The notes: a model not told the origin generated them from the sequence alone. 10,209 nucleotides of DNA from an uncultured Eubacteriales bacterium (GCA_900557175.1 USSL01000043.1:1-10209), one strand, 5' to 3'; positions 1 to 9,522 are shown, numbered from the stretch's first letter. Numbers and translations are program-made.

Positions 1-15
1 CGAAGAAAACTTCAG

Positions 16-42
16 GAAGATTTTTCGATCCGAAAAATCTTC
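16..42. terminator. AT-rich perfect hairpin, possible terminator of a gene left of the window
   Basis: Two 12-base arms, 16-27 (GAAGATTTTTCG) and 31-42 (CGAAAAATCTTC), are perfect inverted repeats around a 3-base loop. The A and T runs in the arms could serve as U-tracts on either strand, so it may end transcription from a gene outside the window, upstream of the mreB promoter. The stem is GC-poor and no long T-run follows on the plus strand, so a protein-binding dyad is also possible. Confidence 0.4.
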
Positions 43-105
43 TGTATATATCTTGTGGTTTCGGGAAAAAAATACAGCACATTTACTGAAATCTTCAGAA
101 TCTAT

Positions 106-121
106 AAGTTTATGTAAACTT
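106..121. promoter_or_regulatory. 16-bp palindrome upstream of the mreB -35 box (operator-like)
   Basis: AAGTTTA-TG-TAAACTT has perfect 7-base arms and ends 5 bases before the -35 box at 127. The size and position suit a binding site for a dimeric regulator, but I do not recognise the motif as belonging to a named regulator. Confidence 0.3.
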
Positions 122-126
122 TGTTG

Positions 127-155
127 TTGAGAAACCGGGAAAAATGCGATATAAT
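127..155 (+). promoter_or_regulatory. sigma-A-type promoter for mreB
   Basis: TTGAGA at 127-132 and a consensus TATAAT at 150-155 are separated by exactly 17 bases. Transcription would start near 161-163 and give a leader of about 120 bases before the mreB start at 284. Confidence 0.7.
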
Positions 156-160
156 GTATC

Positions 161-1900
<1,740 letters not shown>

Positions 1901-1914
1901 GCAGAGGTAATTTT

Positions 1915-4011
1915 ATGGAAAGCAACAGAAGAAATCTAATTATCGGCTATGATTTGGATGATGAATGTTCACAGATCAGCTGGTTTAACGAAAAGAAAGG
2001 CGAACCGGAAAGTGTGTGCATTGTCGGCGGAAAGAATGATGCTTCGCGCATACCGACCGTGCTCTGTCACATCGGAGGCACTGACGGCCAATGGCTTTTT
2101 GGCGAAAAGGCAAAGGCGGCTGTCGCTTCCGGTCAGGGGACACTGATTTCGGGTTTTTTAAACAGTTATGATACGTGTCCGGAAATGACAGTGGATGGTG
2201 AAAAGTATACAAAGAAAGCACTGACGGCCATTTTTATAGAGCAGTCGATGACACTCCTTGAAGCCTATGCACCGCACTATACGATTGCTTATATGACAAT
2301 CACAGCTGCTGACGTCAGCCGTCAGCTGATGGCGGATTTATATGATATTGCACAGGAAAAGCTTGGTATTTCAGAGGATCATTTCCGTGTGCAGACACAC
2401 ATGGCGAGCTATGAGTATTATGCGATGAGCAGTCAGGCGCAGGACGTATGGCAGCATGATGTCGGTCTGTTTGAATACAGTCAGAGAGGACTTTATTATT
2501 ATCATTTGTCGGTCAATAAAAATCACCGGCCGGCAGTGGCAAAAGCGGAAGCCATTCCGTTAAATATGTATATGAGCGGTAAGGATTTTAAACAATTATC
2601 GCCGCCGGATCTGGATAGAAAATTTACGGAAGTCATTAAAGAAGTGATGAATAAGCGTCTCGTATCGACAGTTTATCTTGCCGGCGACGGTTTTAAAAGT
2701 GAGTGGATGAATTTGTCAAGGGCAAGGCTTTGTGCGGGACGCCGTGTGTTTATCGGTGATAATCTGTACTGCCTCGGTGCCTGCTACAGCAGTCATATTG
2801 ATTATCATAAAGAAAACCTGCGTCATTTTATTGCACTTGGCGATGATATTATGGCGTGCAGCATATATCTTCGCGGTACTCAGATGAAAGAAGTGATGCG
2901 CCGGGAGCTTGTGAGCGCAGGTGACTGCTGGTACAGAATCCATGAAAAAGCCGATTTTATTTTAGATGGTACAGATACGGTGGTGCTTCACGTCAGAGAT
3001 GCGGTGACAAACCGGGAAAAGCTTATTCCGGTAACTGTGGAAGGCCTGCCTGAGCGTGAGAATAAGACGATAGGTCTTTCCTTAAGTATCAGCTTTGAGG
3101 ATGCTAAAATATGTAATGTGACTATTGCGGACGAGGGCTTTGGCGGTTTGTTCCCTGCCACAAAGAAAATATGGAAACGCCGTCTCAATATTGCAGAATA
3201 TGAGTCTGATCCGAAGTACAAACCGCAGGGACGGCTTATTTTTCAAAAAAGCCTGCCTGAACGCACACCGTATTATTTTAATTTAAGTGATACGCGCATT
3301 TATTCCCTTGAGGAAATGTGTTATTATCTTTATGAAAATATTTATACAGTAACTGCGGACACATTTAATGATGAGTTTATTTACTGGGTTGAAAAGTCTA
3401 TGAAGGAACCTGCGGCGGCAAAGCTTATAGAGCAGCTAAAAAAAGCCAATGTACCTTTGAAAATGTTGATTCTTCAATTTATGTCGGCGGTCGATTATTA
3501 TAATAGCGAAGAACTGTCGAAGCTGTCTCAGACATTGGATGAAATTGAACATCAAAATCCAATCGAGGCTGCCAAGCTTCAGGCGGATAATCTTGTGAGG
3601 TTCTGCCGTTATATGGATGCGGTCAAGATGTATATGAGTGTGATCGGGCAGATGGAAAATCCGGGAAAATTTGATGTGACCAACCATTTTAAAGGCAATA
3701 CATATCATAATCTCGGCTGTACATATATGCGTGTGATGAACTTTTCGTCAGCGGCGGATAATTTTAAAAAAGCTTATGAGCTGAATAAGGACGAAATATC
3801 GCTGAAGTGTTATTTGTGGGCGCTTAAAATGAACGGCGACGAATCAGGCTTTTTTGATGCCTCAGAGCAGTATCATTTGTCGGAGACTTATATCGGTGAA
3901 GTTTTAAAGACGTACGATGATGAAAAAGCAAAAATGACGATGGGACAGGAACCGACAGACGAGGAAGCGAAAAAAGTGCTGAAGCGTCTGAAAGGCGCTT
4001 ATCGGGGATAA
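1915..4011 (+). CDS. DUF5716 family protein with Hsp70/actin-like N-terminal fold and C-terminal TPR
   Basis: This 698-residue protein has no signal peptide or clear membrane segment and is probably cytoplasmic. The order of motifs resembles Hsp70: a phosphate-1-like strand LIIGYDLDD (8-16), IPTVLCH (46-52, compare T-P-S-V-V), WLFGEKAKAAV (60-70, compare V-G-E-A-A-K), RVQTHMASYEYYA (158-170, compare the E-P-T-A-A-A helix), HDVGLFEYSQRGL at the phosphate-2 place (181-193), STVYLAGDGFKSEWM at the adenosine-motif place (251-265) and FIGDNLYCLGACYSS (279-293). The glycine-rich DLGGGT signature is absent, so ATP binding or hydrolysis may be lost or altered. A middle beta-rich part follows, then helices with one clear TPR unit at about 593-630 (GNTYHNLGCTYMRVMNFSSAADNFKKAYELN). 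The start has AGAGG upstream and lies 14 bases after the DUF5717 stop, so the two are probably cotranscribed. The family assignment is from memory and the function is unknown. Confidence 0.75.
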   Translation: MESNRRNLIIGYDLDDECSQISWFNEKKGEPESVCIVGGKNDASRIPTVLCHIGGTDGQWLFGEKAKAAVASGQGTLISGFLNSYDTCPEMTVDGEKYTKKALTAIFIEQSMTLLEAYAPHYTIAYMTITAADVSRQLMADLYDIAQEKLGISEDHFRVQTHMASYEYYAMSSQAQDVWQHDVGLFEYSQRGLYYYHLSVNKNHRPAVAKAEAIPLNMYMSGKDFKQLSPPDLDRKFTEVIKEVMNKRLVSTVYLAGDGFKSEWMNLSRARLCAGRRVFIGDNLYCLGACYSSHIDYHKENLRHFIALGDDIMACSIYLRGTQMKEVMRRELVSAGDCWYRIHEKADFILDGTDTVVLHVRDAVTNREKLIPVTVEGLPERENKTIGLSLSISFEDAKICNVTIADEGFGGLFPATKKIWKRRLNIAEYESDPKYKPQGRLIFQKSLPERTPYYFNLSDTRIYSLEEMCYYLYENIYTVTADTFNDEFIYWVEKSMKEPAAAKLIEQLKKANVPLKMLILQFMSAVDYYNSEELSKLSQTLDEIEHQNPIEAAKLQADNLVRFCRYMDAVKMYMSVIGQMENPGKFDVTNHFKGNTYHNLGCTYMRVMNFSSAADNFKKAYELNKDEISLKCYLWALKMNGDESGFFDASEQYHLSETYIGEVLKTYDDEKAKMTMGQEPTDEEAKKVLKRLKGAYRG

Positions 4012-4072
4012 AATGATACGTTTGGTATGCGGCAAAAGACGCTGGGTTTCCCCTTTAGCTTCATGCCTCTGC

Positions 4073-4112
4073 TTAAATGAGGGGTGTTATTCCTTTGTTT
4101 AAATGGGGGTTG
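4073..4112 (+). repeat. imperfect direct repeat of TTAAATGRGGG upstream of the valS-operon promoter
   Basis: TTAAATGAGGGGTG (4073-4086) and TTAAATGGGGGTTG (4099-4112) match at 12 of 14 positions and begin 26 bases apart. The second copy runs into the -35 box at 4110. This could be a regulator site or chance in AT-rich DNA. No convincing terminator for the DUF5716 gene is visible here, only a weak CCTC/GAGG pairing at 4066-4082. Confidence 0.3.
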
Positions 4113-4138
4113 ACAAAACGGCTTTTAAATAATAAGAT
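4110..4138 (+). promoter_or_regulatory. sigma-A-type promoter for the T-box/valS operon
   Basis: A consensus TTGACA (4110-4115) is followed after 17 bases by TAAGAT (4133-4138). Transcription would start near 4145, about 20 bases before the first T-box stem, which is the expected arrangement for a T-box-controlled operon. Confidence 0.75.
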
Positions 4139-4161
4139 ATAACCACTGGAAAATAGAAAAA

Positions 4162-4401
4162 TGCGTTGAAAAAGAGGAGTAGCCGGGGAAAGCTTTACAG
4201 AGAGAGTACAAATTGGTGGAAGGTGCTTAAGCAAGAGACGGTGAAGGTAGCTTTGAAGCAGCGGAGCCCAAAAAGCCATAGTGCATAAGCTCCGACGGAT
4301 CGTTTCCGTTAAAGACGGCAGGAGATTGCAGACAGTATTTTGTCTGCGAATAAAGGTGGTAACGCGAGCTTTCGCCCTTTAATAGGGGCGGAGGCTTTTT
4401 T
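4162..4401 (+). promoter_or_regulatory. T-box riboswitch, valine-specific, controlling the small membrane gene and valS
   Basis: The leader senses uncharged tRNA and allows readthrough when charging fails. Stem I contains the kink-turn-type AGAGAG (4201-4206), GGTGGAAGGTG (4215-4225) and the 3' side GTGAAGGTAGCTTTGAAG. The likely specifier codon is GTA (Val) at 4247-4249, followed by the usual purine. Stem II pairs CGGAGC (4262-4267) with GCTCCG (4289-4294). ACGGA and TCCGT at about 4294-4309 fit the stem IIA/B region. Stem III pairs GCAGACA (4328-4334) with TGTCTGC (4341-4347). The conserved T-box is AAAGGTGGTAACGCG (4352-4366); its TGGT (4357-4360) pairs with an ACCA tRNA end, which fits tRNA-Val with discriminator A. 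The terminator follows at once. The valS gene downstream agrees with the specifier. Confidence 0.93.
4367..4401 (+). terminator. T-box intrinsic terminator (competes with the antiterminator)
   Basis: AGCTTTCGCCC (4367-4377) pairs with GGGCGGAGGCT (4386-4396) and is followed by a T-run to 4401. Its 5' side directly follows the T-box sequence, so uncharged tRNA bound to the T-box favours the antiterminator instead. The next 70 bases, to the ribosome binding site of the small gene, hold only a short AGGAA/TTCCT hairpin. Confidence 0.88.
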
Positions 4402-4478
4402 AATGGCATAGGAAATTGCTTCCTGTGTGATAAAAAAGCTCCGCTTGGTTCTTTTGCTTTTATAGGGAGGGGAATGTG

Positions 4479-4760
4479 ATGATCGTTTTAGAAGTTATCC
4501 TGCTTTTGGTAAGCGGGGTTTTGTGGATTTCGTCACAGAGTATTAAGAAACGGAGTCTGAGAATGGAAGATGAGGCGCATTTTAGCGGGGTGACTGCTTC
4601 CGGAATGTCCGGGGCTGAAAGTCAATCGGACTCAGAGGAAGATGAAAGTCTGCTCCAGGCGGATATTCAGACGCTGAATTCTTATGCAAGAGTGTTAAAA
4701 ACCGCAGCCATTGTTTTGCTGGCCGTTACTGTGCTTATACTGATAGGCACAAGTCTTTAA
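4479..4760 (+). CDS. small two-helix membrane protein of unknown function, in the valS operon
   Basis: This encodes 93 residues. I chose the ATG at 4479 because GGGAGGGG (4465-4472) is well spaced before it; the GTG at 4476 would add one residue. There is a hydrophobic N-terminal helix (about residues 2-18, VLEVILLLVSGVLWISS), a basic patch SIKKRSLR, an acidic Ser/Glu/Asp-rich middle (SQSDSEEDE) and a second C-terminal helix (about 73-91, AAIVLLAVTVLILIGTSL). The basic patch after helix 1 suggests that the loop is cytoplasmic and both termini are outside, forming a hairpin. It lies between the T-box terminator and valS (52 bases from the preferred valS start), so its expression should rise when valine-tRNA charging fails. 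I do not recognise the family. Confidence 0.75.
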   Translation: MIVLEVILLLVSGVLWISSQSIKKRSLRMEDEAHFSGVTASGMSGAESQSDSEEDESLLQADIQTLNSYARVLKTAAIVLLAVTVLILIGTSL

Positions 4761-4812
4761 CAATAGTTTTTAAATATTAAAATATATGACAACAGAAGAA
4801 AGGAAGTTTGGA

Positions 4813-7467
4813 ATGAATTTAGAGAAAACTTATAATCCTTCGCAGATTGAAGGAAAGCTTTATGAAAAATGGATGAATAAGAAGTATTTTCATGCGGAGG
4901 TGGACAGAAGCAGAAAACCGTTTACAATTGTGATGCCGCCGCCAAACGTGACAGGTCAGCTTCATATGGGCCATGCCTTAGATAGTACTATGCAGGATAT
5001 TTTAATCCGTTTTAAGCGTATGCAGGGTTACAATGCACTCTGGCAGCCTGGAACAGACCATGCGGCCATTGCGACAGAGGTTAAGGTTATTGAAAAGTTA
5101 AAGAGTGAAGGTATTGATAAAGAAGACCTTGGCCGTGAGGGCTTTCTTGAAAAAGCATGGGAATGGAAAGAAGAATACGGCGGCAGAATTAATAATCAGT
5201 TAAAGAAGATGGGCGCTTCCGCAGACTGGGACAGAGAGCGTTTTACAATGGACGAAGGCTGTTCAAAGGCTGTTGAGGAGGTTTTTGTCAATCTCTATGA
5301 AAAAGGCTATATTTATAAAGGTTCAAGAATTGTCAACTGGTGTCCTGTCTGTCAGACATCGATTTCAGATGCTGAGGTGCTTCATGAGGAGCAGGCCGGT
5401 CACTTCTGGCATATTAAATATCCGATTGTCGGAGAAGATGGTTTTGTAGAAATCGCGACAACACGTCCGGAGACATTGCTTGGCGATACGGCGGTTGCTG
5501 TCAATCCTGATGATGACAGATATAAGCATCTTGTCGGGAAAATGCTTGAGCTTCCGCTGACAGGCCGTCAGATTCCGGTTGTTGCCGATACCTATGTTGA
5601 TAAGGAATTTGGTACAGGCTGTGTTAAAATTACACCGGCACATGATCCGAATGACTTTGAGGTCGGACGCCGCCACAATCTTCCTGAAATCAATGTGATG
5701 AACGACGATGCGACAATCAATGAGAAGGGCGGCAAATATGCCGGTATGGCGCGCTACGAGGCACGAAAAGCCATTGTGGAAGATTTGGACGCTCTCGGAC
5801 TTTTAGTGAAAATCGAAGATCATTCACACAATGTCGGTATTCATGACCGCTGTAAGACAACTGTTGAGCCGATGGTAAAACAGCAGTGGTTTGTCAAAAT
5901 GGATGCGCTTGCAAAGCTTGCCATTGACGCTGTAAAGAGCGGTCAGGTGAAACTTGTACCGGAGCGCATGGAAAAGACATACATGAACTGGCTTGAAAAT
6001 ATCCGCGACTGGTGTGTTTCAAGACAGCTTTGGTGGGGACACAGAATCCCGGCCTATTACTGTGAAGAATGTGGTGAAACTGTTGTTATCCGCGGCGGTG
6101 CGCCGGATCAGTGTCCGAAATGCGGCGGTACACATTTTAAACAGGATGAGGATACGTTGGATACGTGGTTTTCATCAGCACTTTGGCCGTTCTCTACACT
6201 GGGATGGCCGGAAAAAACTGAGGACTTAGATTATTTCTATCCGACAGACGTTCTTGTGACAGGTTATGATATTATCTTTTTCTGGGTGATCCGTATGATT
6301 TTCTCAGGCTGCGAGCAGATGGGCGAGGTGCCGTTTAAGACAGTGATTTTCCATGGTCTTGTCAGAGACAGTGAAGGACGCAAGATGAGTAAATCCCTCG
6401 GAAACGGTATCGATCCGCTTGAAATTATTGATAAATACGGTGCAGATGCACTGCGACTGACACTGATTACAGGCAATGCGCCGGGCAACGATATGCGTTT
6501 TTACAATGAACGTGTTGAGGCAAGCAGAAACTTTGCCAATAAAGTATGGAATGCGTCAAGATTTATGCTGATGAACTTTGAGCAGGCTGCCGAAAAAGGT
6601 ATTTCTATTGACGCAGTCGAGCTTAAAGACTTAACACAGGCGGATAAGTGGATTTTATCAAAGGTCAACACACTGGCAAAAGAAGCGACAGAAAACATGG
6701 ATAAGTTTGAACTCGGTATCGCTGTTCAGAAAATTTACGACTTTATTTGGGAAGAATTTTGCGACTGGTACATCGAGATGGTGAAGCCGAGACTCTACAG
6801 CGATACTGACGAGACAAAGGCAGCGGCACTTTGGACATTAAAGACAGTGCTTATTCAGGCATTAAAGCTTTTGCATCCGTATATGCCGTTTATTACAGAA
6901 GAAATTTTCTGTAATGTTCAAAATGAAGAAGAATCTATTATGATATCCGCATGGCCGGAGTTTAAGGAAGCATGGAACTTTGAGGCAGATGAAAATGCAG
7001 TTGAGACAATTAAGGCTGCTGTCCGTGCCATCAGAAATGTCCGTGCACAGATGAATGTGCCGCCAAGTAAAAAGGCAAAGGTGATTGTTGTCACAGAAAA
7101 TAATACAGTGGCAGACATTTTTGAGACGAGCCGCGTCTTCTTTGCAACACTTGGTTATGCCAGTGAAGTTATTGTACAGGCCGATAAGGCCGGCATCGGC
7201 GAGGACGCCGTATCTGCCGTCATTGCGGACGCTGTGATTTACATGCCGCTTGCAGAACTTGTCGACATTGAGAAAGAAATTGAGCGTCTTAAAAAAGAAG
7301 AAGCACGTCTGACAAAAGAAATTGCAAGAGCAACAGGAATGCTTAATAATCCGAACTTTGTCGGTAAAGCGCCGCAGTCAAAGATTGACGAGGAAAAAGC
7401 AAAGCTTGAAAAATACACTCAGATGATGGCTCAGGTACAGGAAAGACTGGCTTCTTTTCAAAAATAA
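4813..7467 (+). CDS. valS: valyl-tRNA synthetase
   Basis: Class I aminoacyl-tRNA synthetase that joins valine to tRNA-Val using ATP in the cytoplasm and edits mischarged threonine. I start it at ATG 4813 (884 residues, normal for the family) because AGGAAG (4801-4806) lies 6 bases before it; the in-frame ATG at 4786 has no ribosome binding site. In this numbering, [13 protein letters not shown] carries the HIGH motif (HMGH, 51-54). The CP1 editing domain has TTRPET (216-221) and [19 protein letters not shown], with the conserved Asp near 278. A zinc-ribbon insert has CEEC (417-420) and CPKC (434-437), and KMSKS is at 524-528. The anticodon-binding domain follows, then the C-terminal coiled-coil arm typical of ValRS (from about 808). 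All key motifs are intact. Expression is controlled by the upstream T-box. No clear hairpin terminator follows, only a weak TTATAA/TTATAA pairing near 7470-7485. Confidence 0.98.
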   Translation: MNLEKTYNPSQIEGKLYEKWMNKKYFHAEVDRSRKPFTIVMPPPNVTGQLHMGHALDSTMQDILIRFKRMQGYNALWQPGTDHAAIATEVKVIEKLKSEGIDKEDLGREGFLEKAWEWKEEYGGRINNQLKKMGASADWDRERFTMDEGCSKAVEEVFVNLYEKGYIYKGSRIVNWCPVCQTSISDAEVLHEEQAGHFWHIKYPIVGEDGFVEIATTRPETLLGDTAVAVNPDDDRYKHLVGKMLELPLTGRQIPVVADTYVDKEFGTGCVKITPAHDPNDFEVGRRHNLPEINVMNDDATINEKGGKYAGMARYEARKAIVEDLDALGLLVKIEDHSHNVGIHDRCKTTVEPMVKQQWFVKMDALAKLAIDAVKSGQVKLVPERMEKTYMNWLENIRDWCVSRQLWWGHRIPAYYCEECGETVVIRGGAPDQCPKCGGTHFKQDEDTLDTWFSSALWPFSTLGWPEKTEDLDYFYPTDVLVTGYDIIFFWVIRMIFSGCEQMGEVPFKTVIFHGLVRDSEGRKMSKSLGNGIDPLEIIDKYGADALRLTLITGNAPGNDMRFYNERVEASRNFANKVWNASRFMLMNFEQAAEKGISIDAVELKDLTQADKWILSKVNTLAKEATENMDKFELGIAVQKIYDFIWEEFCDWYIEMVKPRLYSDTDETKAAALWTLKTVLIQALKLLHPYMPFITEEIFCNVQNEEESIMISAWPEFKEAWNFEADENAVETIKAAVRAIRNVRAQMNVPPSKKAKVIVVTENNTVADIFETSRVFFATLGYASEVIVQADKAGIGEDAVSAVIADAVIYMPLAELVDIEKEIERLKKEEARLTKEIARATGMLNNPNFVGKAPQSKIDEEKAKLEKYTQMMAQVQERLASFQK

Positions 7468-7497
7468 GTTATAAATAAATTATAAAATATGTGAAAA

Positions 7498-7514
7498 TGT
7501 TAAGAAATTATTAA
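7498..7514 (+). promoter_or_regulatory. WalR-like direct repeat upstream of the M23 peptidase promoter
   Basis: TGTTAA-GAAAT-TATTAA fits the published WalR (YycF/VicR) box TGTWAH-N5-TGTWAH at 11 of 12 defined positions. It lies about 43-59 bases before the predicted transcription start, the usual place for activation. WalR controls wall hydrolase genes in other Firmicutes, including pcsB in streptococci. The surroundings are very AT-rich, so a chance match is possible, and whether this organism's WalR uses the same box is unknown. Confidence 0.4.
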
Positions 7515-7521
7515 ATACTTG

Positions 7522-7550
7522 TATACATTTACCCCTTTCTATGCTATAAT
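7522..7550 (+). promoter_or_regulatory. extended -10 promoter for the M23 peptidase operon
   Basis: TGCTATAAT (7542-7550) is a perfect extended -10 element. The best -35 at 17-base spacing is only TATACA (7522-7527); TTGTAT at 7519 would need a 20-base spacer. A weak -35 with an extended -10 suits a promoter helped by an activator. Transcription would start near 7557. Confidence 0.65.
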
Positions 7551-7574
7551 CATTTTGGTAAAACGGAAAGGGGT
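7531..7574. repeat. 9-bp inverted repeat flanking the -10 box and start site
   Basis: ACCCCTTTC (7531-7539) and GAAAGGGGT (7566-7574) are perfect complements 26 bases apart. The left arm lies in the spacer before the -10 and the right arm contains the ribosome binding site AAAGGGG, so the left arm is not in the mRNA. This makes a DNA-level role (operator or looping) more likely than an RNA hairpin. No named regulator is recognised. Confidence 0.4.
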
Positions 7575-7585
7575 ATTTATTTTTT

Positions 7586-8776
7586 ATGAATAAAAGATTT
7601 TTAAAGTTCGGAACAATCGTTATGGCTTTAGCAATTTCATTTTCAGCGGTACTCCCTGCACAGGCAAAGACAAAGCAGGAAGCACAGAATGAACTTTCCC
7701 AGCTCCAGCAGGAGCAGGCAGAACTTCAGTCAAGACTGGACGAGCTTAAGAAGGCGAAGGAGGATACAGAGGCCTATATACAGGAGCTTGATGCGGAACA
7801 GCAGACTGTTGTTACTGAGCTTGCAGATATTGAGGAACGTCTGACAGAGATTGAGGCGCAGATTGCAGAAACAGAGGCTAATCTTAAGCAGGCACAGGAG
7901 GATGCTGACACGCAGTATGCAGCACTGAAAGTCCGTATTCGCCAGATGTACGAGCAGGGGGACACATCACTGATGGAAATTGTGATGAATTCAAGTGATG
8001 TTTCAACACTTTTAAATTCAAGTGAATATATGGCTAAGATTTCCCAGTATGATGAAGAATTACTGACGAAATTAAAGGATGCTGTGGATAGAATTAAGAT
8101 ATATGAAGAACAGCTTCAGGCCCAGAAGGCTGATGAGGAAGCAAAGAAGACCGAGCAGGAAGCTAAAAAGGCGGCATTAGATACAATCCTTAATGATAAG
8201 AAAGCAGAACTTGAGACAATTGGCGTCGATATTGATGATGCGTCCGGTGAAATTCATGATATTGCCGGTGCAATTGATGATACACAGGAATTACTTGCAG
8301 CAATTCAGAAAGCTGAAGAAGAAGCCCAAAAGGAGCAGAATCAGGGTTCAGGCGGCAGCGGTAATTTTACACCGGGTTCCGGTTCTACAACAGGAAGCTT
8401 TATGTGGCCTTCCACAAGCAGATGGGTTACAAGCGGTTTCGGCGGACGTAATTCACCGGGCGGCGTCGGTTCGACAAATCATAAAGGTATTGATATTGGT
8501 GCCGGTGCAGGAACACCGATTTTTGCGGCTGACGGCGGTGTAGTTGCAGCTGCCGGATGGCAGGTTGCAAGAGGTAATTACATCATTATTACACATAGTA
8601 ACGGAATGAGTACATTATATCAGCACTGTTCTGCAGTGTATGCAAAAACAGGACAGAAGGTAAGCAAAGGCCAGACGATTGCAGCTGTCGGAAGTACAGG
8701 CTATTCAACAGGACCGCATCTTCATTTTGAAGTATGGGTAAATGGTGTGCCGGTAGATCCGATGGGTTATCTATAG
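7586..8776 (+). CDS. secreted coiled-coil peptidoglycan endopeptidase, PcsB/EnvC-like, M23 (LytM) domain
   Basis: This encodes 396 residues. A signal peptide (1-27, MNKRFLKFGTIV...AVLPAQA, cut before K28) exports it. Residues 30-252 form long coiled coils around a PcsB-type segment (MYEQGDTSLMEIVMNSSDVSTLLNS, about 121-145). A Gly/Ser linker (254-272) leads to an M23 metallopeptidase domain (273-396). The zinc ligands H299 and D303 (NHKGID) and H380, and the catalytic histidines H347 (YQH) and H378 (HLH), are all present. It should therefore cut peptidoglycan cross-bridges itself, unlike EnvC of E. coli, whose LytM domain is degenerate and only activates amidases. In relatives such as streptococcal PcsB the coiled coil is controlled by FtsEX; no ftsEX is in the window. 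It has its own promoter, and AAAGGGG lies 12 bases before the ATG. It is followed 11 bases later by the YesL-type gene. Confidence 0.93.
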   Translation: MNKRFLKFGTIVMALAISFSAVLPAQAKTKQEAQNELSQLQQEQAELQSRLDELKKAKEDTEAYIQELDAEQQTVVTELADIEERLTEIEAQIAETEANLKQAQEDADTQYAALKVRIRQMYEQGDTSLMEIVMNSSDVSTLLNSSEYMAKISQYDEELLTKLKDAVDRIKIYEEQLQAQKADEEAKKTEQEAKKAALDTILNDKKAELETIGVDIDDASGEIHDIAGAIDDTQELLAAIQKAEEEAQKEQNQGSGGSGNFTPGSGSTTGSFMWPSTSRWVTSGFGGRNSPGGVGSTNHKGIDIGAGAGTPIFAADGGVVAAAGWQVARGNYIIITHSNGMSTLYQHCSAVYAKTGQKVSKGQTIAAVGSTGYSTGPHLHFEVWVNGVPVDPMGYL

Positions 8777-8787
8777 GAGTATAAGCA

Positions 8788-9456
8788 ATGGGACATTTTT
8801 TTAATTATGACGGCCCTTTGTTTACGGCGATTAATAAATTTGTGGATTGTCTTTTTTTGAGTGTACTGTGGGTTGTTTTCTCAATCCCGCTTGTGACAAT
8901 AGGCGCCTCATGTACGGCGGCTTACTATACTGCAAATAAAGTGCTGCGTCACAGCAGAGGTTATGTTTTTAGAGAGTTTTGGGGCTGCTTTAAATCTTCA
9001 TTTAAGCAGTCCACGATTATATGGCTTATATTTGCGGCCATCGGGCTTGTATTATATGCGGATATCCGCCTGATCGGAATCATTGTCGGTGAAGGGACAT
9101 TGATGGAGACAATTGCAAAAGCATTTTTCTATGCAATGTTTTTCCTGCTGATTATGCTTGCCATGTACGTTTTTCCTTATATAGCCCGCTTTGAAATTGG
9201 ACTGAAAAATATTGTGAAAAATTGCATGTATATGGCGACACGTCATATCTTATGGACATTGCTTCTTGTTGTGATTACAGCTGTATCGGGATTTTTTGTT
9301 TATCTCATACCGCCACTTGCAATTTTTATCGTACCGGGCATTGATGCGCTGCTTGCAACATTTGTTATAGAGCGCATTTTCAAAAAATATATGTCTGCGG
9401 AAGATATTGCAAAAGAAGAAAAACTAAATGGGACGAATAAAGATTACATTAGCTAA
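8788..9456 (+). CDS. YesL/DUF624 family integral membrane protein
   Basis: This 222-residue membrane protein matches the YesL/DUF624 family. It begins MGHFFNYDGPLFTAINKFVDCLFLSVLW and has the typical SIPLVTIGASCTAAYYT segment (33-49) and a following FREFWGCFKSSFKQS loop. Hydrophobic segments at roughly 19-42, 75-95, 107-128 and 150-185 suggest four or five helices. The tail (about 195-222) is charged and probably cytoplasmic. No biochemical role is established for the family; in bacilli yesL sits near carbohydrate-uptake genes, but no transporter is seen here. Its ribosome binding site AGGAG (8775-8779) overlaps the stop codon of the M23 gene, so the two are likely translated from one mRNA and may both serve the envelope. 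A strong terminator follows. Confidence 0.88.
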   Translation: MGHFFNYDGPLFTAINKFVDCLFLSVLWVVFSIPLVTIGASCTAAYYTANKVLRHSRGYVFREFWGCFKSSFKQSTIIWLIFAAIGLVLYADIRLIGIIVGEGTLMETIAKAFFYAMFFLLIMLAMYVFPYIARFEIGLKNIVKNCMYMATRHILWTLLLVVITAVSGFFVYLIPPLAIFIVPGIDALLATFVIERIFKKYMSAEDIAKEEKLNGTNKDYIS

Positions 9457-9464
9457 ATTAAAAC

Positions 9465-9522
9465 CCCTCTGTAAGTTTTGCAGGCGTGCTAACAATGCAC
9501 GCTGAGCAAAACTTACAGAGGG
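9465..9522. terminator. long bidirectional terminator between convergent genes
   Basis: CCCTCTGTAAGTTTTGC (9465-9481) and GCAAAACTTACAGAGGG (9506-9522) are perfect 17-base complements. Inside them GCGTGC (9484-9489) pairs with GCACGC (9497-9502), so the element can form a long two-step hairpin. On the plus strand it is followed by AGTTTTATTATT; on the minus strand it is followed by GTTTTAATTT. It can therefore end both the DUF624 transcript and the minus-strand gene. The 98 bases from 9523 to 9620 hold nothing else I can support. Confidence 0.9.

Noticed and set aside
4786..4812. Earlier in-frame ATG as the valS start
   Set aside because: It has no ribosome binding site, and the nine added residues do not belong to the family N-terminus; ATG 4813 has AGGAAG at good spacing.
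8193..8543. Plus-strand open frame inside the M23 peptidase gene
   Set aside because: It is a different frame of a well-supported gene, with a basic, repetitive translation and no motif.
9465..9522. Mobile element (MITE) from the long inverted repeat
   Set aside because: It is short, sits exactly between convergent stop codons and has T-rich tails on both sides, as expected of a bidirectional terminator; no target-site duplication is seen.
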